A model generated the notes under the pieces. The model was not told the origin of the DNA. It saw only the letters and a program-made list of their open reading frames with translations, and did no database searches. DNA of 64,000 bases from Sclerodactyla briareus (lineage: Eukaryota; Echinodermata; Holothuroidea; Dendrochirotida; Sclerodactylidae), in assembly GCA_026419785.1 (NCBI GenBank), contig JAODTK010005804.1, positions 186,001-250,000 of the forward strand. The letters are read 5' to 3'. Shown one piece after another: positions 13,730-26,200 of the stretch. How positions within the stretch are numbered: position 1 is the stretch's first letter; the number at the start of each line of letters is the position of its first letter. The position numbers and the translations under genes were made by a program.

Positions 13730-15693
13730 ATTTATTGCAAACAGATAAAAAAGTGGTTACAATTAGTTAGGCGCTCCTAGTACCTCACATCGTCTGAAGT
13801 TGCTCCTGAGCGATTGAATGTCGTGTTCATACATTCGCTGTTGCCCGCGTACCGCCCCCTCTCCCAACTTCTCTTACTGACTCTGAAGTATATGAAAACA
13901 CGAAGCTACTAAAGGGAGAAGTCTTATCGGCTTACATTCTACGCTAGAAAATATGTGCATGTCAAGCATGCTAAATCATCGATTTTTTTTTTCCTAGCTT
14001 GATAAACGGATTCACAAGGCCTATTGACGCTCATCTATCAGTCTAGGCCCCTGGTCATGTGTTTTGCGGATAGCCTATATAGGCAACACGTAAATGCGGT
14101 TCGATTTTAGTGGGATTTCCTCTTCTTTTGGAGGGGGGGGGGGGGGGGGTGTGGTGTGACCATCTTAGCGGAGCGCTAACACCAGTAGAATTAGGACTCC
14201 CAGATCACTCGAAAATTCTAAAACTCAGCATTTCTCAGCTGCAGCCGGGCACTAAAACATTGTTTAGTTCAGAGCATTTATCGTTTTCATGCATTTCATT
14301 GACGAATTTCGAAGGCTAAATTGGGGGGGGGGGGAGGGGGTTGAAACTCCTATCCTTCTTCCCGTTGAACTGGTGATGTTTGACCTTCTCTAACTCATTT
14401 CCCTGTGAACCACCAGCTTGACTTGGTCTCTCGGATGCAAAGGCCGCTAATTCGCTATGGTTCAACGTTTTCGGTGCCCTATGTTCGTCAATTAAAAAAA
14501 TATATCAGCTTCAGCATATGATAACTATGGCAATTGTTGACTGCTCTTAATTTCCCGTTAGTCTTATGGGGCCTATAGTAATTGATACGACCGACCAGGA
14601 TTCGAGTCCCATTCTCCGGAGTGCAAAGCGAACACTCTATACGAGTACTTGTAACAATTGTTCCAACCAGTGGCCTAGATTTGTCTCTGGCATTGGGGGG
14701 GGGGGGGTGGCTGGTGCGGATACTATCTAAGCGGAGCGCCACCATTGGTTGGCGCGGATCGTACATGAAAAAAAATTACTTTTAAGACCCTTGAGATGTC
14801 CGGAAGAGGCACTTGCCGGGTGTCTTGGGCTGCAATTAACCAGCCTTGAAAATGTACCGCATGTCTGCAATTTCCAATTTAGTGAGAGAAAAACAATCTA
14901 TAGAAATGTAGTACATATCCGATGAGTCGAGATGAACAAGGAATTATATCTACGATGAATCCTCTTACATTCATTCCATCTACATGTTCCATACTAGGCT
15001 TTCATATCGCAAGTTACATTTGTCCACCAGCCCATCCATAAATGTCAAAACTTCTGAACTTGTTCGTTATTCTAAATATATACACCCCACTGATATGCTA
15101 AAACGGTGGCGTTTTGTGTTAGATATTGGTAGGGGGACATACCGTACGTGATTAGTACCATCTAATCGAGCACAAGTCCTTCTCGAAGCTTGATGACACT
15201 TGCTTTCTCGCTCTTTTTTTTTTTAGCTCTTTGTAATCATGTTTTGTTTGTACACGTAGATCTCCCTACAATCTGCGCCGAAACAGAGTCCCCCCCCCCC
15301 TCCCCCGTTTCAATGTTGGGAAAATGTTGTTGGGATGGAATGGTACTAATAATATTCAACATTGAGTCGGGGCCGCGGGGTTGTGCAATACGGGGGTTGT
15401 GCAATTTTGTTCCAACTACTTCTGACGGGGATTGTAGTCTCTGATCTAGATGATAAGTATTTCACTACTGATACACACGCAAGTAAACGAGATTTCACTA
15501 CTGATACACACGCAAGTGAACGAGAGGGTCCACATAGTCTATGACGCGTGGAGACGAAAAGTTATTCACACTACTAGTTCCATTGACCAAATGGAGTTGG
15601 CTCACTACGAGTCAATCATTATTTCAAGGTGTGATTATGAACCGAGAAGTGCAGGCCGGGCCTGACAGGATGACTAACACCTCATACACTGTT
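13730..15693. other. No recognised gene; dense G/C homopolymers
   Basis: G17 at 14133, G12 at 14323, G13 at 14695 and C11 at 15290 fall within 1.2 kb. A B-box-like gattcgagtccc at about 14600 (minus) suggests a decayed SINE. It also contains the 33-bp tandem repeat. Confidence 0.5.
15459..15524 (+). repeat. Two-copy 33-bp tandem repeat
   Basis: The unit atttcactactgatacacac plus cgcaagtaaacgag occurs at 15459-15491 and again at 15492-15524 with a single A/G difference. The length is a multiple of three, but no gene is evident around it. Confidence 0.9.
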
Positions 15694-16022
15694 TCATTCG
15701 TATTCATATGCATATTCAGTTTCTTCTCGACCCGCTTCGGGTGACTTTCCCGTTAATTCCGTCACTGGTGATTCCACTTCCTGCGAAGGTTCCAGTTCCA
15801 ACGGAGATTCCGGTGGAGGGGGAGGTGGAGGTTCCATGCGCGTAATCGGTTCTGGTTCCGCATCCAGTTGAAACTCTTCTTCTTTTCCCGCTTGTATGGT
15901 CACATTAGATGGGTCGGATGGGAGCACCAGACGTGTTAGAAGCTTTATCGCCATGACGACAATAAATATGGCCGTATAGCCGACAACAAGAACCCCCAGG
16001 ACCCCAACAGCTTCGATAATTT
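15694..16022 (-). CDS. Probable last exon of an unidentified single-pass membrane protein
   Basis: On the minus strand a good acceptor (cgcttttcctcctacag) opens a frame that runs 109 codons to a stop at 15694. It begins IIEAVGVLGVLVVGYTAIFI and continues VVMAIKLLTRL, a clear hydrophobic membrane span followed by a basic stop-transfer end. The rest is a tail of about 75 residues, rich in Glu and Pro, with EPEPITRMEPPPPPPPESP, ending ETEYAYEYE. Composition and layout suggest the C-terminal part of a type I receptor or adhesion protein with a cytoplasmic tail. I do not recognise the family. Upstream exons should lie at higher coordinates; none is confidently seen. No clear poly(A) signal was found after the stop. 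Confidence 0.55.
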
Positions 16023-17034
16023 CTGTAGGAGGAAAAGCGAGGGAACATACATTTTCTCACTCACCTTTCACCTTATGTGAAAATGTTACATGATGATGGT
16101 TTGATTGGCCATTAATTGACCTCATCAAACCTGGGGAGAAATACGTACGCAAACCCGTCATGCATCATGATAACAGAATTGGGATAGTACTTATTTATTT
16201 TAGGCAGAACAGGCGAATTCATACCCTCCCGCGGAAAATACCGACGGAGATCGAATCGATCTTCTTCGACTGGTTACTAAGACTGGGGCGTATATATACA
16301 CGAATTTCGGTGGGGGTGTGAACTTTTTGAGACTTTGATATTTTCAAGTCCCACATTTTTTTGCTAGATTTGGCCCACAGCGACGAGGATGGGAGAGTGA
16401 GGAGGTGGGGGGGGGGGGGGGGGGGTTCACGCGTACTTCCGTCTGCGAGTACCCCGCCATGGCCCGTTCCTGTAGTTCCCACCGTATCCGCGTTCATCAT
16501 CATTGGTCGATTCATTTGCATGTTAACAGGCCTCTCAGATACCGACGTTTTGATGCCAAAAGACTTTTCATTTCTGAGAGGTGCCACCCCTCTCACGACC
16601 CCTAATCGACGCCCTGACCACTAGGCTACGATAAGTCGTACGGTAAACACGCAGAAGAATATTTATTCCGAGAAGTTGCGGAGAAAAGCAATGGTAAATA
16701 GCAGGTGATCAGCCCCTTTCGCTTAATTCCCTTGTTTCAAAGGATAATACTAAACATACCCATTAAGTTATCAAGAGGACGTACGGGGTGTATCCCCACC
16801 CCTACCCAACAAATTCGGAATCAAATGCGCGGTCTCACATGGGATGTGGCGATGCAGGGTAATTGTGGGCATTAGGGATGTTAAACTTATACCGACAAGT
16901 GTTGTAGCATAAACATAGACTCAATTCATGATTCTTTGACAGCTCTACGAAAACGCAACCATTACCTTCGGCCAAACACACGCGCACATACGTCGAGTCC
17001 GAAGTCTCTCTCTACTCGATTATCATGATTAATA
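16023..17034. other. Upstream of the minus-strand membrane exon; no second exon assigned
   Basis: Apart from a G19 run at 16407-16425 and a tRNA-like phrase near 16590-16630 (minus), nothing is recognised. Earlier exons of the minus-strand gene may lie here or farther right. Confidence 0.4.
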
Positions 17035-17335
17035 TCTGTGTACTTATACAGCGCCTTTCCACCGTAGTGGAAGCGCTTACAGATATTACCCTGATTACTA
17101 TGAACTGGTAATCTCAATCCCGACCATCCGAAGAGTATGTGGCTGCAGGTACTACAGCGCTGGTTGTACTCGAGTTCCTTAACCTGAAACCGCCATTCAG
17201 CACCTGGGCGGAGAGGGGCATGGAGATGGTGTGTCTTGCCCAAGAACATCGCGGAAAAGCTGACGGTCGCGTGGGATTCGAACTCACAATCTTCCAACCA
17301 ACAGTCCTGAGCTCACCGACTGAGCTAAATCCGAT
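17035..17335 (-). mobile_element. tRNA-derived SINE, minus strand
   Basis: Read on the minus strand, the head has an A-box-like TTAGCTCAGTCGG and a B-box-like GAGTTCGAATCCC, as in a tRNA gene. A body follows (near 17210-17250) with the inverse of tcttgcccaagaacatc. The element ends in a stem-like tail around 17050-17080 (cctttccaccgtagtggaa). A related but more decayed copy lies at 61.44-61.60 kb. The B box is well kept; the rest is SINE body, not a functional tRNA. Confidence 0.75.
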
Positions 17336-19129
17336 CTCCAAGCAATACTATTATATAAACGTAATTCCCCCCTGGGTGGGGGAAATATAACAGTTCTGGT
17401 TCTCATGTTCCGTTCTCTGGGACTCCATCTTTACCCTTTCACTGTACTATACCAGCAATCTCATATATTCAGATATATTTAGATACCGCCACAGTATAGC
17501 ATACCTTCTTTGTCTCTGAATTCTTGAAACTGGAAAAAAAACGAGAGTAAACATTGTTTTTACATACATTTGAAATATTTTATTTCAATACTCCAATTAA
17601 TTGGAGGCAGAGGTTATTTCATGCGATGATGTGAGGCATGTTGAAAAATTCAACATTTTTATTTGAATACATTTCCGTCTTCGTGCGGAAGAGCATTTTG
17701 GTAGAGGTCTATGAGCGGCCCATACCACCAACCCCCCATCCCCCCGCGGCTTAAGTTCCGAATTCCGGAATAAATTGAAACTCAACTTGCAGCATGCAAT
17801 TCTCCAAATTTCGGACGTGTTTTTTTTTTTCCTTCTCTTCATATGGTCCATGTGCTAGTGTGAAGTTGAATGGTTATCGAACAGTTGGACTTTTAAAGAT
17901 GGATTGTCGTGAATTGAACTATATTTTTGTAAACAAATACTGCACGCCATGCAGCAATTAAGATCAATTGAAACCAAATGGTATATTTTCCGCATTTTTT
18001 TTTTTTTCCGTCGCAAATAAAATTGTATAATAATATTGGAAGTATTTGATTCCGAATTACCGAGTTTGTGCTAGGCTCATTACGATATTTTGTCCCGTGA
18101 ACGTCAATGCAAAATCTCCGGTCGCTTGTTTTCGCTGGACGCTAGCAGACGCCAGTCCATCTTTAACAATACATGGACCTACCATGGTACTCGATATTGC
18201 TGCCTCCCGCCTGTTTACCCTCACACTTAATAGGGGTTGGGTCGTTCATGATAACTTCCTGATAATGAGGGCGCCCTCGGGATCCATGAAATTCGGCCCC
18301 TCTGAACCCTCGGTCCTCGATCTGGAGATTCAGGGGCGGTCAGCCACTCGCCACCTAACGATATCCTCCAGGTACGGTCCCTATGACGAGTTTATAAACA
18401 GAGATGAAATGTGGCGAATTAATAAGCCAGTGACTGTATGGCAGACAATTGTACCGTACCGTTTCCTGTTCTCATGGGGCTGGACCACGCGATTTCAATG
18501 ACTAAATAACAGACCCCCCCTGATAATATATCGGGCGGCACTCACATATTTCTTGTCTGCTGATATTAAAGGCAAAAGTCCCCTAGCCAAATTAATACTC
18601 TTTTTGTGTTAAATGTTAAAGAGAATAACAAAATCATTCATTTTATTTTTTTTAATAAAAAAAACATCACTTTGTTCCAGGTTTTATAGCATGTTCAGTT
18701 GGGAAGATATGGGCTTCCTCAACTTCCATATTCTTTGTTGATTTGGCCAAACTGGCAACCTTTTTATGAAAAATTATAAAGGGGACAAGTTAAGACATAT
18801 TTCTTAACACATTCCCTTCAAAATTGGTAGATATGACGTGCCAATTTACAATTGTCAACATTACAGTGATAATTAATAATCCTTCAAAAATATTCGAAAC
18901 GCTATAAAACCGAACATGCCGGCGAACATGAAACAAAAGTTTGATGGCATATTTTCAATGCTTTAAGGTAACCGTGGCTGAAAACGGCTGGCTTAGTTAA
19001 GCACGCGCTTTTTGAATTCCTTGCGACGGCAACGGAATCTATGCATTCATGCACCTGCGTATGTGTGTGTGGTGTGTCTGTGTGTGTGGTGTGTTGTGGT
19101 GACACCCCAATGTCAGCACGATATCTAAC
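17336..19129. other. No recognised gene; a 151-codon open frame of unknown status
   Basis: The frame at 18046-18501 (+) is long for this window but matches no family I know and has no splice signals. Minus-strand readings of the same bases are discussed under findings. Confidence 0.4.
19060..19100 (+). repeat. (GT)n-type microsatellite
   Basis: About 40 bases of gtgtgtgtgg/gtgtgtctgt alternation. Confidence 0.8.
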
Positions 19130-20200
19130 GTATGTAAATTGGTATCAATTCAAAATAGGTATGTGGGTTTCACATATGGGAGGATGACCCTATTTTTTTT
19201 TTTTTTTTTTTTTTTTTTGGTGCCGTTCAAGTTCATTCAAGGCACGAAGGGCAAGTTTTCAAAAAGCTTGTCAGCAACGAATATCTGACGAAACGTTGAG
19301 TATCTATCGAGTTCAAATTGGGTATGTGGGTTACATGTATGGTGAGGATGAACCCTAATAGTTTTTGTTGTCCAGGTCAAGGTCATTGCGAGTCACCACA
19401 GGAAATCTCAATATCTCGGCAACGAAATATTCTGGAGGACTGTCGTAATGGAAAGTCTCGTTCGTCTGGGTGAAATACTTCTGGTGACCGATTTTGACCA
19501 CCTTCATTTGACCTTTTGGCCTTTTGCCCTCATTTGACCATTTGTACCTGGTGATATTTTGCATGTGCTTTTTTTGTGTTTGGCCAGATGCGTCTTGTTA
19601 AGACAACAACAAGTTCAATGACAACTACCATAGGGCTACGATACTCATATCACAAACTATCTCATGCATGTGAAGGTCAGACAGCTAAAATCGTCATATA
19701 TCTCGGCAACGAAAATTTTGGAGGAATGTCGTAATGAAAGTTTAGTTTCGCCTGGGGTGAAATACATTCTGGTGACCACTTTGACCTCATTTGACCTCAT
19801 GTGAACCTTTTTGGCCTAGTGATTTTGGATGCTTTTTTTGTGTTGGCCGGAAGCGTCTTGTTAAGACAGACAAAAAAGTCAATGCCAACTACCATAACAC
19901 ACTACGGACTCCTTAATCACAACTTATCTCATCTATGTGGCACGGTCAAGACAGCCAAAACACTGAACTGTGGATAAATTTGGCATTTGACATCTGCTCG
20001 TCGCATATATCTAATGAATGCCAGTATCTATTAAGTTTGAAAATAGGTGGTGTGGATTGTAACACATGATGAAGATTAACCCTATGGTGGTTTTGGTATC
20101 ATCAAGGTCATTCCAAGTTACAATAGGACAATCCTTAGATCTCATGGCAACGATTCATTGTACAGCGTGAGAACAAGCTTAAAACCACCAAAAAAGTATT
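19130..20200 (+). repeat. Higher-order diverged tandem repeat array
   Basis: A unit starting atctcggcaacgaaa, with tgtcgtaatg, ggtgaaatac and ttctggtgacc phrases and ending gcgtcttgttaagaca, occurs at about 19413 and again at about 19699, a period near 288 bp. Flanking blocks at 19135, 19300 and 20030 share ggtatgtggg/gaggatgaccct-like text. A 27-base T run sits at 19192-19218. The repeated ctcatttgacc phrase is typical of non-coding satellite families. No gene is seen here. Confidence 0.7.
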
Positions 20201-23200
20201 CCCCCAGTGAAAGCAGTACAAATTCTTGAGTTGTCATTTTATTTATATTCCTGATATGTCTGAATATTGGGAAACTATAGCCCCAGTGACCAGCCTATGT
20301 ATGTAAGGTCTACATAGTACCTCCTGATCAGTAGTGGTTGCTACGAGGGCCGTGGGAATTGCAAGGCAGATACGCCTCTTCTTTCTTACTGCACCACCCC
20401 CCCCCCCCTCCCCCAGTTTCATAGCAGCCCATGAAAAATTGAAAAATGTAGCCCTAATTTGAAACCCTGGCATGACTGCATTTATTGACAAATTCTAATT
20501 GCAAGGCACATAGGTTTCTTCTTGCGTATACTTCTATACGAGATATGGATATCGATGGGAGAGTGGGAGGGGAGGGGGTAACACCAAACTGGCATTTTTT
20601 TTCCATAGCGTAATATTATATTTTACTCCGAGGGGAGAATGCCAAGTTTGTTTGCGTGACCTTAATTGAAAACGGTGATATGATCTTCAATTCCCATTTA
20701 ACTAGTGATTACCAGCGAAATCCCACCAGGAATGGTCCGCTGAATTCATTTAAAATACCTATGTAGCCCAGCCATTTCCTCTTCAAACCCCTGTCTGCAT
20801 TGTGTGTGTTATATAATAAAAAGCCTTCAATTTTGACTGGTAACATTCCCAAATCCTCACAAGGATTTAATCTCTCAAGCTGTGTGTGTGAGACTGCAAA
20901 GACGGAGAAGTAAACAACACATAATCAAACTTTTGACTGCCTGTCGACATTCAGTGTGGAATGGTACCTGGCACTGGCAAAGCTCAGAGATTGAGAGTGG
21001 GTAATCCAATTATTCTCTGTGCACTCGGTCTACTGATTATCTGATTGCTACACTTCCCTATTGGATGCGACGAGCACACTTCCAGGTTGTGAATTACTTG
21101 ACAGGCAGGACTGACAATTAGGTATTATTAACTGTGATTCACAGACAAGCCCTAATGAGGGCATTAACTGTGGTGTGTGCAATCAGTAGAGGGTAGTGAT
21201 TTGGGAGGAAGAAGAAAGCAAGGGGCAAGGAAGCTTCTGAAAGTGGGGAAGGGCACAACATTGTGGCATTTTTTGCTAGTGACAAAAAGTGAGGGCATTA
21301 CCCTGTTACCCCAGGCAGACATGGGCAGGGGTTTGAGGGTCTATCTGGTGTGACTGTCCACATGATGTGACTATTTGGGAAAGTGATTGCCGGGATAACA
21401 ACATTTTAAACAATTGGCCTAAGTCATACTGGATCAACAGAAACTTAGCCCACATAATACAGTAAATTCTCAACATGGGCTATATATACGAGAAAATTAC
21501 AAAGATCTTGTCTGTTCTATTATCTATTTGTATTATCATCGTGCAGCCAGATATATTTGTTATGTGGGTGGGCATAAGAGAGACATTCCCCAACCCCACC
21601 TATGTTGAGAGAATATGTGATTTGAAAACCTTGTGAAAAGTTGAACCCTAAAATGCATAGACATTTGATGGACTGTAAAATGGCTATTGATACAAGTAGT
21701 CTGAACACCGTATCACTTGTCACTTGCATGACCCACCCCTTGTACCCTAGACAAAGTGTGAGTCCATTGCACTAAGGTGGGTCAACAAAATGATGACCCC
21801 TCAGTCACTTGTGCCTGAAAAATTAATGGAAATTGTGTACACCCACAGTGCTACTCTGCTGTACAATTGAAAACGATTGACTGGCAATGACGTTACCCCC
21901 CTCAGTCACATAGTGATCAACACATATGGTACAATGACCAAACATTGGACACCATGTTGGACACTGAATGTAGCTACAATGACTCGCCTTGTTCAGGTAG
22001 TGGAGGATGCACTTGACAATATATAGGCCTTGTATTCACTTCGCTTTCCCCACACATATACCCTACAAAAGAGATTTTTTCACATTGTTAATGATGTTTG
22101 TCGTTCCGATTCAAAGAACTGCCACTTCATTCAATCTATCTTGCTTTGACCACACCATTCACTTATGAGTGAGGAATTTCGCTAAAGTCTGATCCTCATA
22201 TTTACCTGCGCCTTGCCGGCAGTCTGCTGACTCAGTGTTACGGTCGCGGGGGCTTCCCACACTGAATGGAAAACGTTGAACCTCGCTGGTTATGACTCGT
22301 GCTTTACCTTCACTCGTCACATATACGTATTACCAGGTTTATATGTTTCAGTATTTCACTTCATTGCCCTCATTGACTTTTTGACCTTGGTGAAAGCAAC
22401 AAGTATCTCATCTCATTCGCTTTATTAAATATTGCAAGTGATCGTTTCCGTGTCAAGTTGTGGTTTGAGTTCGGCAAACACACATCTTGCAGGGTTTGAT
22501 ATAGCTGAGTAGGGGAACATGTCAGGAAAAAAGGCAAGGATCACTACGCAGAGTTTGCGCTCCCTTGTTTTCACAACTAGTCTGGAATACTTTACATGAC
22601 GATCCGTATCTAACCTGCACATCTGGGTCAAGTTGGCGCAAATTGGGTCAGGACTGGAGGAACAATCAATTTCTGAGGTAAAAAGTTGACTCAAGTTTTG
22701 AGTTAATTTACACCAATTTGGGTCATTTTCGATCCCGAAATAGGATCACACAATTGGCCGAGTTCCCTCCTGACCAACTTTCGGTCAATTTAATACTGCT
22801 GTGTTATAGTAAGACGACAAGTGTGATTTTTTTAAATTGTTGTATCGGCAGTCGTAGAAGCGGCAGTAGAGTCCAACTGGCGACTATAAAAAGTAGTTTA
22901 AAACAGTCCAGAATGTCCAACGGGTAAACTCCCCTGGGCATGCGAGACGAACCCGTGTCGTTCTTCTACCCTCACGAATTGAACGTCTGTCAAATTAGGG
23001 AAAAGTCATGTCTTAAACAAAAAAACATGCATATACTTGAGTAGAGTTGACCTCAAAATGCGGCAACTTTTTTTTCTCTCAGATTTTTTCTGGCAAGCTG
23101 TCATGAAAGTATTACAAACTGTAAGTTTGACAAAATGTGTTGAGTTCACATCATTAAATGAAGTAAATGATCATTAAATTTCCTACGAAAAGTCTTCAGT

Positions 23201-26200
23201 TTCCATGAGTGCATAACTGTACACTGGGAGCCGCTAAATTATATTTTGCTCAACAAAAATGATATACTGCACACACAATCTGTCATGCCACAACGGTATA
23301 ACGGAACAAATGATGTGCCCTAGAGAACAGTCCTAGTTAGCAGGTTACGTTCGAATGATTCGAGTTAGAAAGTGGCAATCTCGATGGCATACTGGGACGT
23401 GTGCTTGATGTCACGACCAACTTTTCTCCCAATTGCATTTAGATCGATCACCGCATATCGTCACTATAGAATGTCAGTACCTAATGATTCGATTACCGCT
23501 TTGACGATCATACCAACAACATCGCCCAGAATGCAATTTTTCGTATGACTGTATGAGGGAGAATGGGGTGGAGATCGAGAATGTCGGAGATTCCAAACAC
23601 CTGGGATTTTTCGGAGCAACGGAACGCCTATAATGTGAGGGGTCGAGGATCGAGCAGGATGCCACATGGATTACCAGGGTCGTGAGGCGGCCCGGAGGGG
23701 GAAGGATCACACATGTGGAATAAATTTTTCCTGGAGAGATTCGGGTACGACGCGTAATGTGCAGACCCCAGACGATTCCACAGGCTTGTTCAGAAATTGC
23801 TGCTTTTAGGTATTCCAAGAAAGACATGTGATTTGTGACTTTTTAACCTATTAGAAAATTGACATCATTCGGCCATTGCATGTCCCTAAACATGCTTGGA
23901 AAGTAGTGAAGTAGTAAAACATTTCTGTGTGTGTAATGGATAATAATATTTTCGAATATTCCAACAACTTTCCTCTGTGGGCGCATGTCGGTTAATCGGA
24001 CATATATAGTGTAATGCCGCATCCCGCATAATCGCATATGCACCAATGGAATTCTAGCTGAAGGTGGGATCCCATAAGTACGGATTGCGGGGTGCGCGTA
24101 TAATCCACCAAATGCCAAAACTCCGTGATCACTGGTCAATGGAAGTGTTCCAATATGCTGTAATCGATTTGCACAGATGGTGTAGGTCCATGATGCGGCA
24201 GAAATATCATCCAAGTATAATGGAACGAGCACTGAATAGGCAGAATAAGCACTTGTACTAATGCGGCGTTGATGCCGCATTCCGCGAATAGATTCTACGG
24301 AATATCTTCCCCATGAAGCCGATCAAAATCCGTATACATGCATGAGATGCTGCAGTCCTATAATATATATTCCTTCGGCATCATCAATTCATCATACAGT
24401 TTATTTGACTTGATTCGCCTATGTGACAACGTACGAATAATCGATTTTCACATTCATACCACACCTCGCGTCCGTGATTATGAAATCTGCACGAAGCGAG
24501 ATTCCATGGGTGCGGTTGCGGGATGCGGTATAAATGTGAAAATTGCATGTTCGCCAAGGAGAAGCGAATCAAGTCCGAAAAATGTAGGATGATGTCAAAA
24601 GATCACAGAAATGCAGCAGCCCACGATTACGGACGTCGAATTGCTTTTATGCGGGTAAATGGACCCATCTATACATCTATGTGAATCGGAAATACAGCAT
24701 AATAAGACGTTTCACCGTCATACTTCACGGGAATTAGGCGTTATGTAGTACATACCGCACTACCACATCCGCATTCTAACCTATAACACACCACCTATAA
24801 TTTCATATTCAGGGGAATACCCGAATAGACTCGGAATCATGATACATACTGAGCGATCATGGAGTAATATGGACATAGTTTTACACAAACTGTTACGGTT
24901 GAAAGACTCGGTGGGCGGGGCTTACGTGTGCCGTCATCTCCACGTTTCCTGTACATGTGCCCACCAGATAAAACGACTGGATAGGTGATTCCTTCGAAAA
25001 GACCTGGTTGATCTGTCGAGAAATATAAGACAGTGTGAGATATAGAAGGAATCTACAGGATCGCCCAAGTGTTTTTCGAGTTAATTAGGGAATATATATA
25101 CAAGGACGTCGACGTCTCAGCTCCGTTGCATTTATAACGTAAAACTCGTGTTTTGCCTCAACGAAGGCGTCTCTAATTATTGATATATGTCTGACCCGCC
25201 TTGTATGCAGACACATGAGGTCATCGAGAAACTTCAAAATGTCAAAAAAAAAACCAAAAAAGAAAAAAGAAAAAAAAAAGTCGGCCGATAAATAGAAATG
25301 ACCGTGGATTCGGTATTTCTGATTTCCCCGAAGATTTTCCTGAATGACAACAAACGTGCGACCCGCCACGGGACGCGGGGCTGGCCGCCCCAAGTGATTC
25401 CCTCGTCTCGAAATTCGGCCATCTTTTTTTTTTTAACTTTCGTCACTTTCTTCAATGATAGCGAATGTGTTTTCTATCTTACATCTCCTTCTCTGGAACG
25501 AGAGTTGTTTCTTCACGAACCTTTGTCGCTGCAATAGACGACACAATGCATGACCAGGCGCTGGTCCCAGTAGTCCATTAAAGCCCCAGCCTCCTGCTGC
25601 GGAACCAGACTCGAATGACAGGGTGTCCCACCGTCCGAAGGCCTCCTCTTTTTCCCCAACAGCGCGTAAACAGTACCTGTCAGTATTTAAATGGGTGATT
25701 GTTGTAAAACGAGAGGAAAATAGAACAGTATGATTGGCAACACGGATATCTATCTCCGAGAGGAAGTATCTTAACCGGGTGAGAAATGTTTCATTGGGTG
25801 CGTTTTAGTCAACGTGTGTGGTGTAGATGATTACGTCCATTAGCCTTCAATAAAGGGGCCTGGTTGGTTGAAAAGTCATGTGCAACCATTACCTCATCTA
25901 ACCGAGCCAACAGTCCCTGGAACTCTAGTTAGGCCACGCCTCTGTAACGGCTATACCATTCTAACTTTGTTTTCACTTTCCTTTCCACATTTGCCCTCTC
26001 CTTGAATTTTCAATCTTCTATTTTTTTTTAATTCGTCTAGTCTTTATCCACTAACCGACATCACGCGCACCTGAGTCATGATTGAGGGAATCCCCCCCCC
26101 CCTCCTGCTCCCTCTTTGCAACGCCACCAGTGACCAGTTAATGGGGGTCAGGCATGCCTCATTTTGTAAGCTAGGACGACACGAGGTTTTAGTAACCTAC

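Noticed and set aside
16219..16605. Glycine/proline-rich protein around 16.4 kb
   Set aside because: The Gly or Pro run is the translation of a G19 homopolymer; frames on both strands are by-products.
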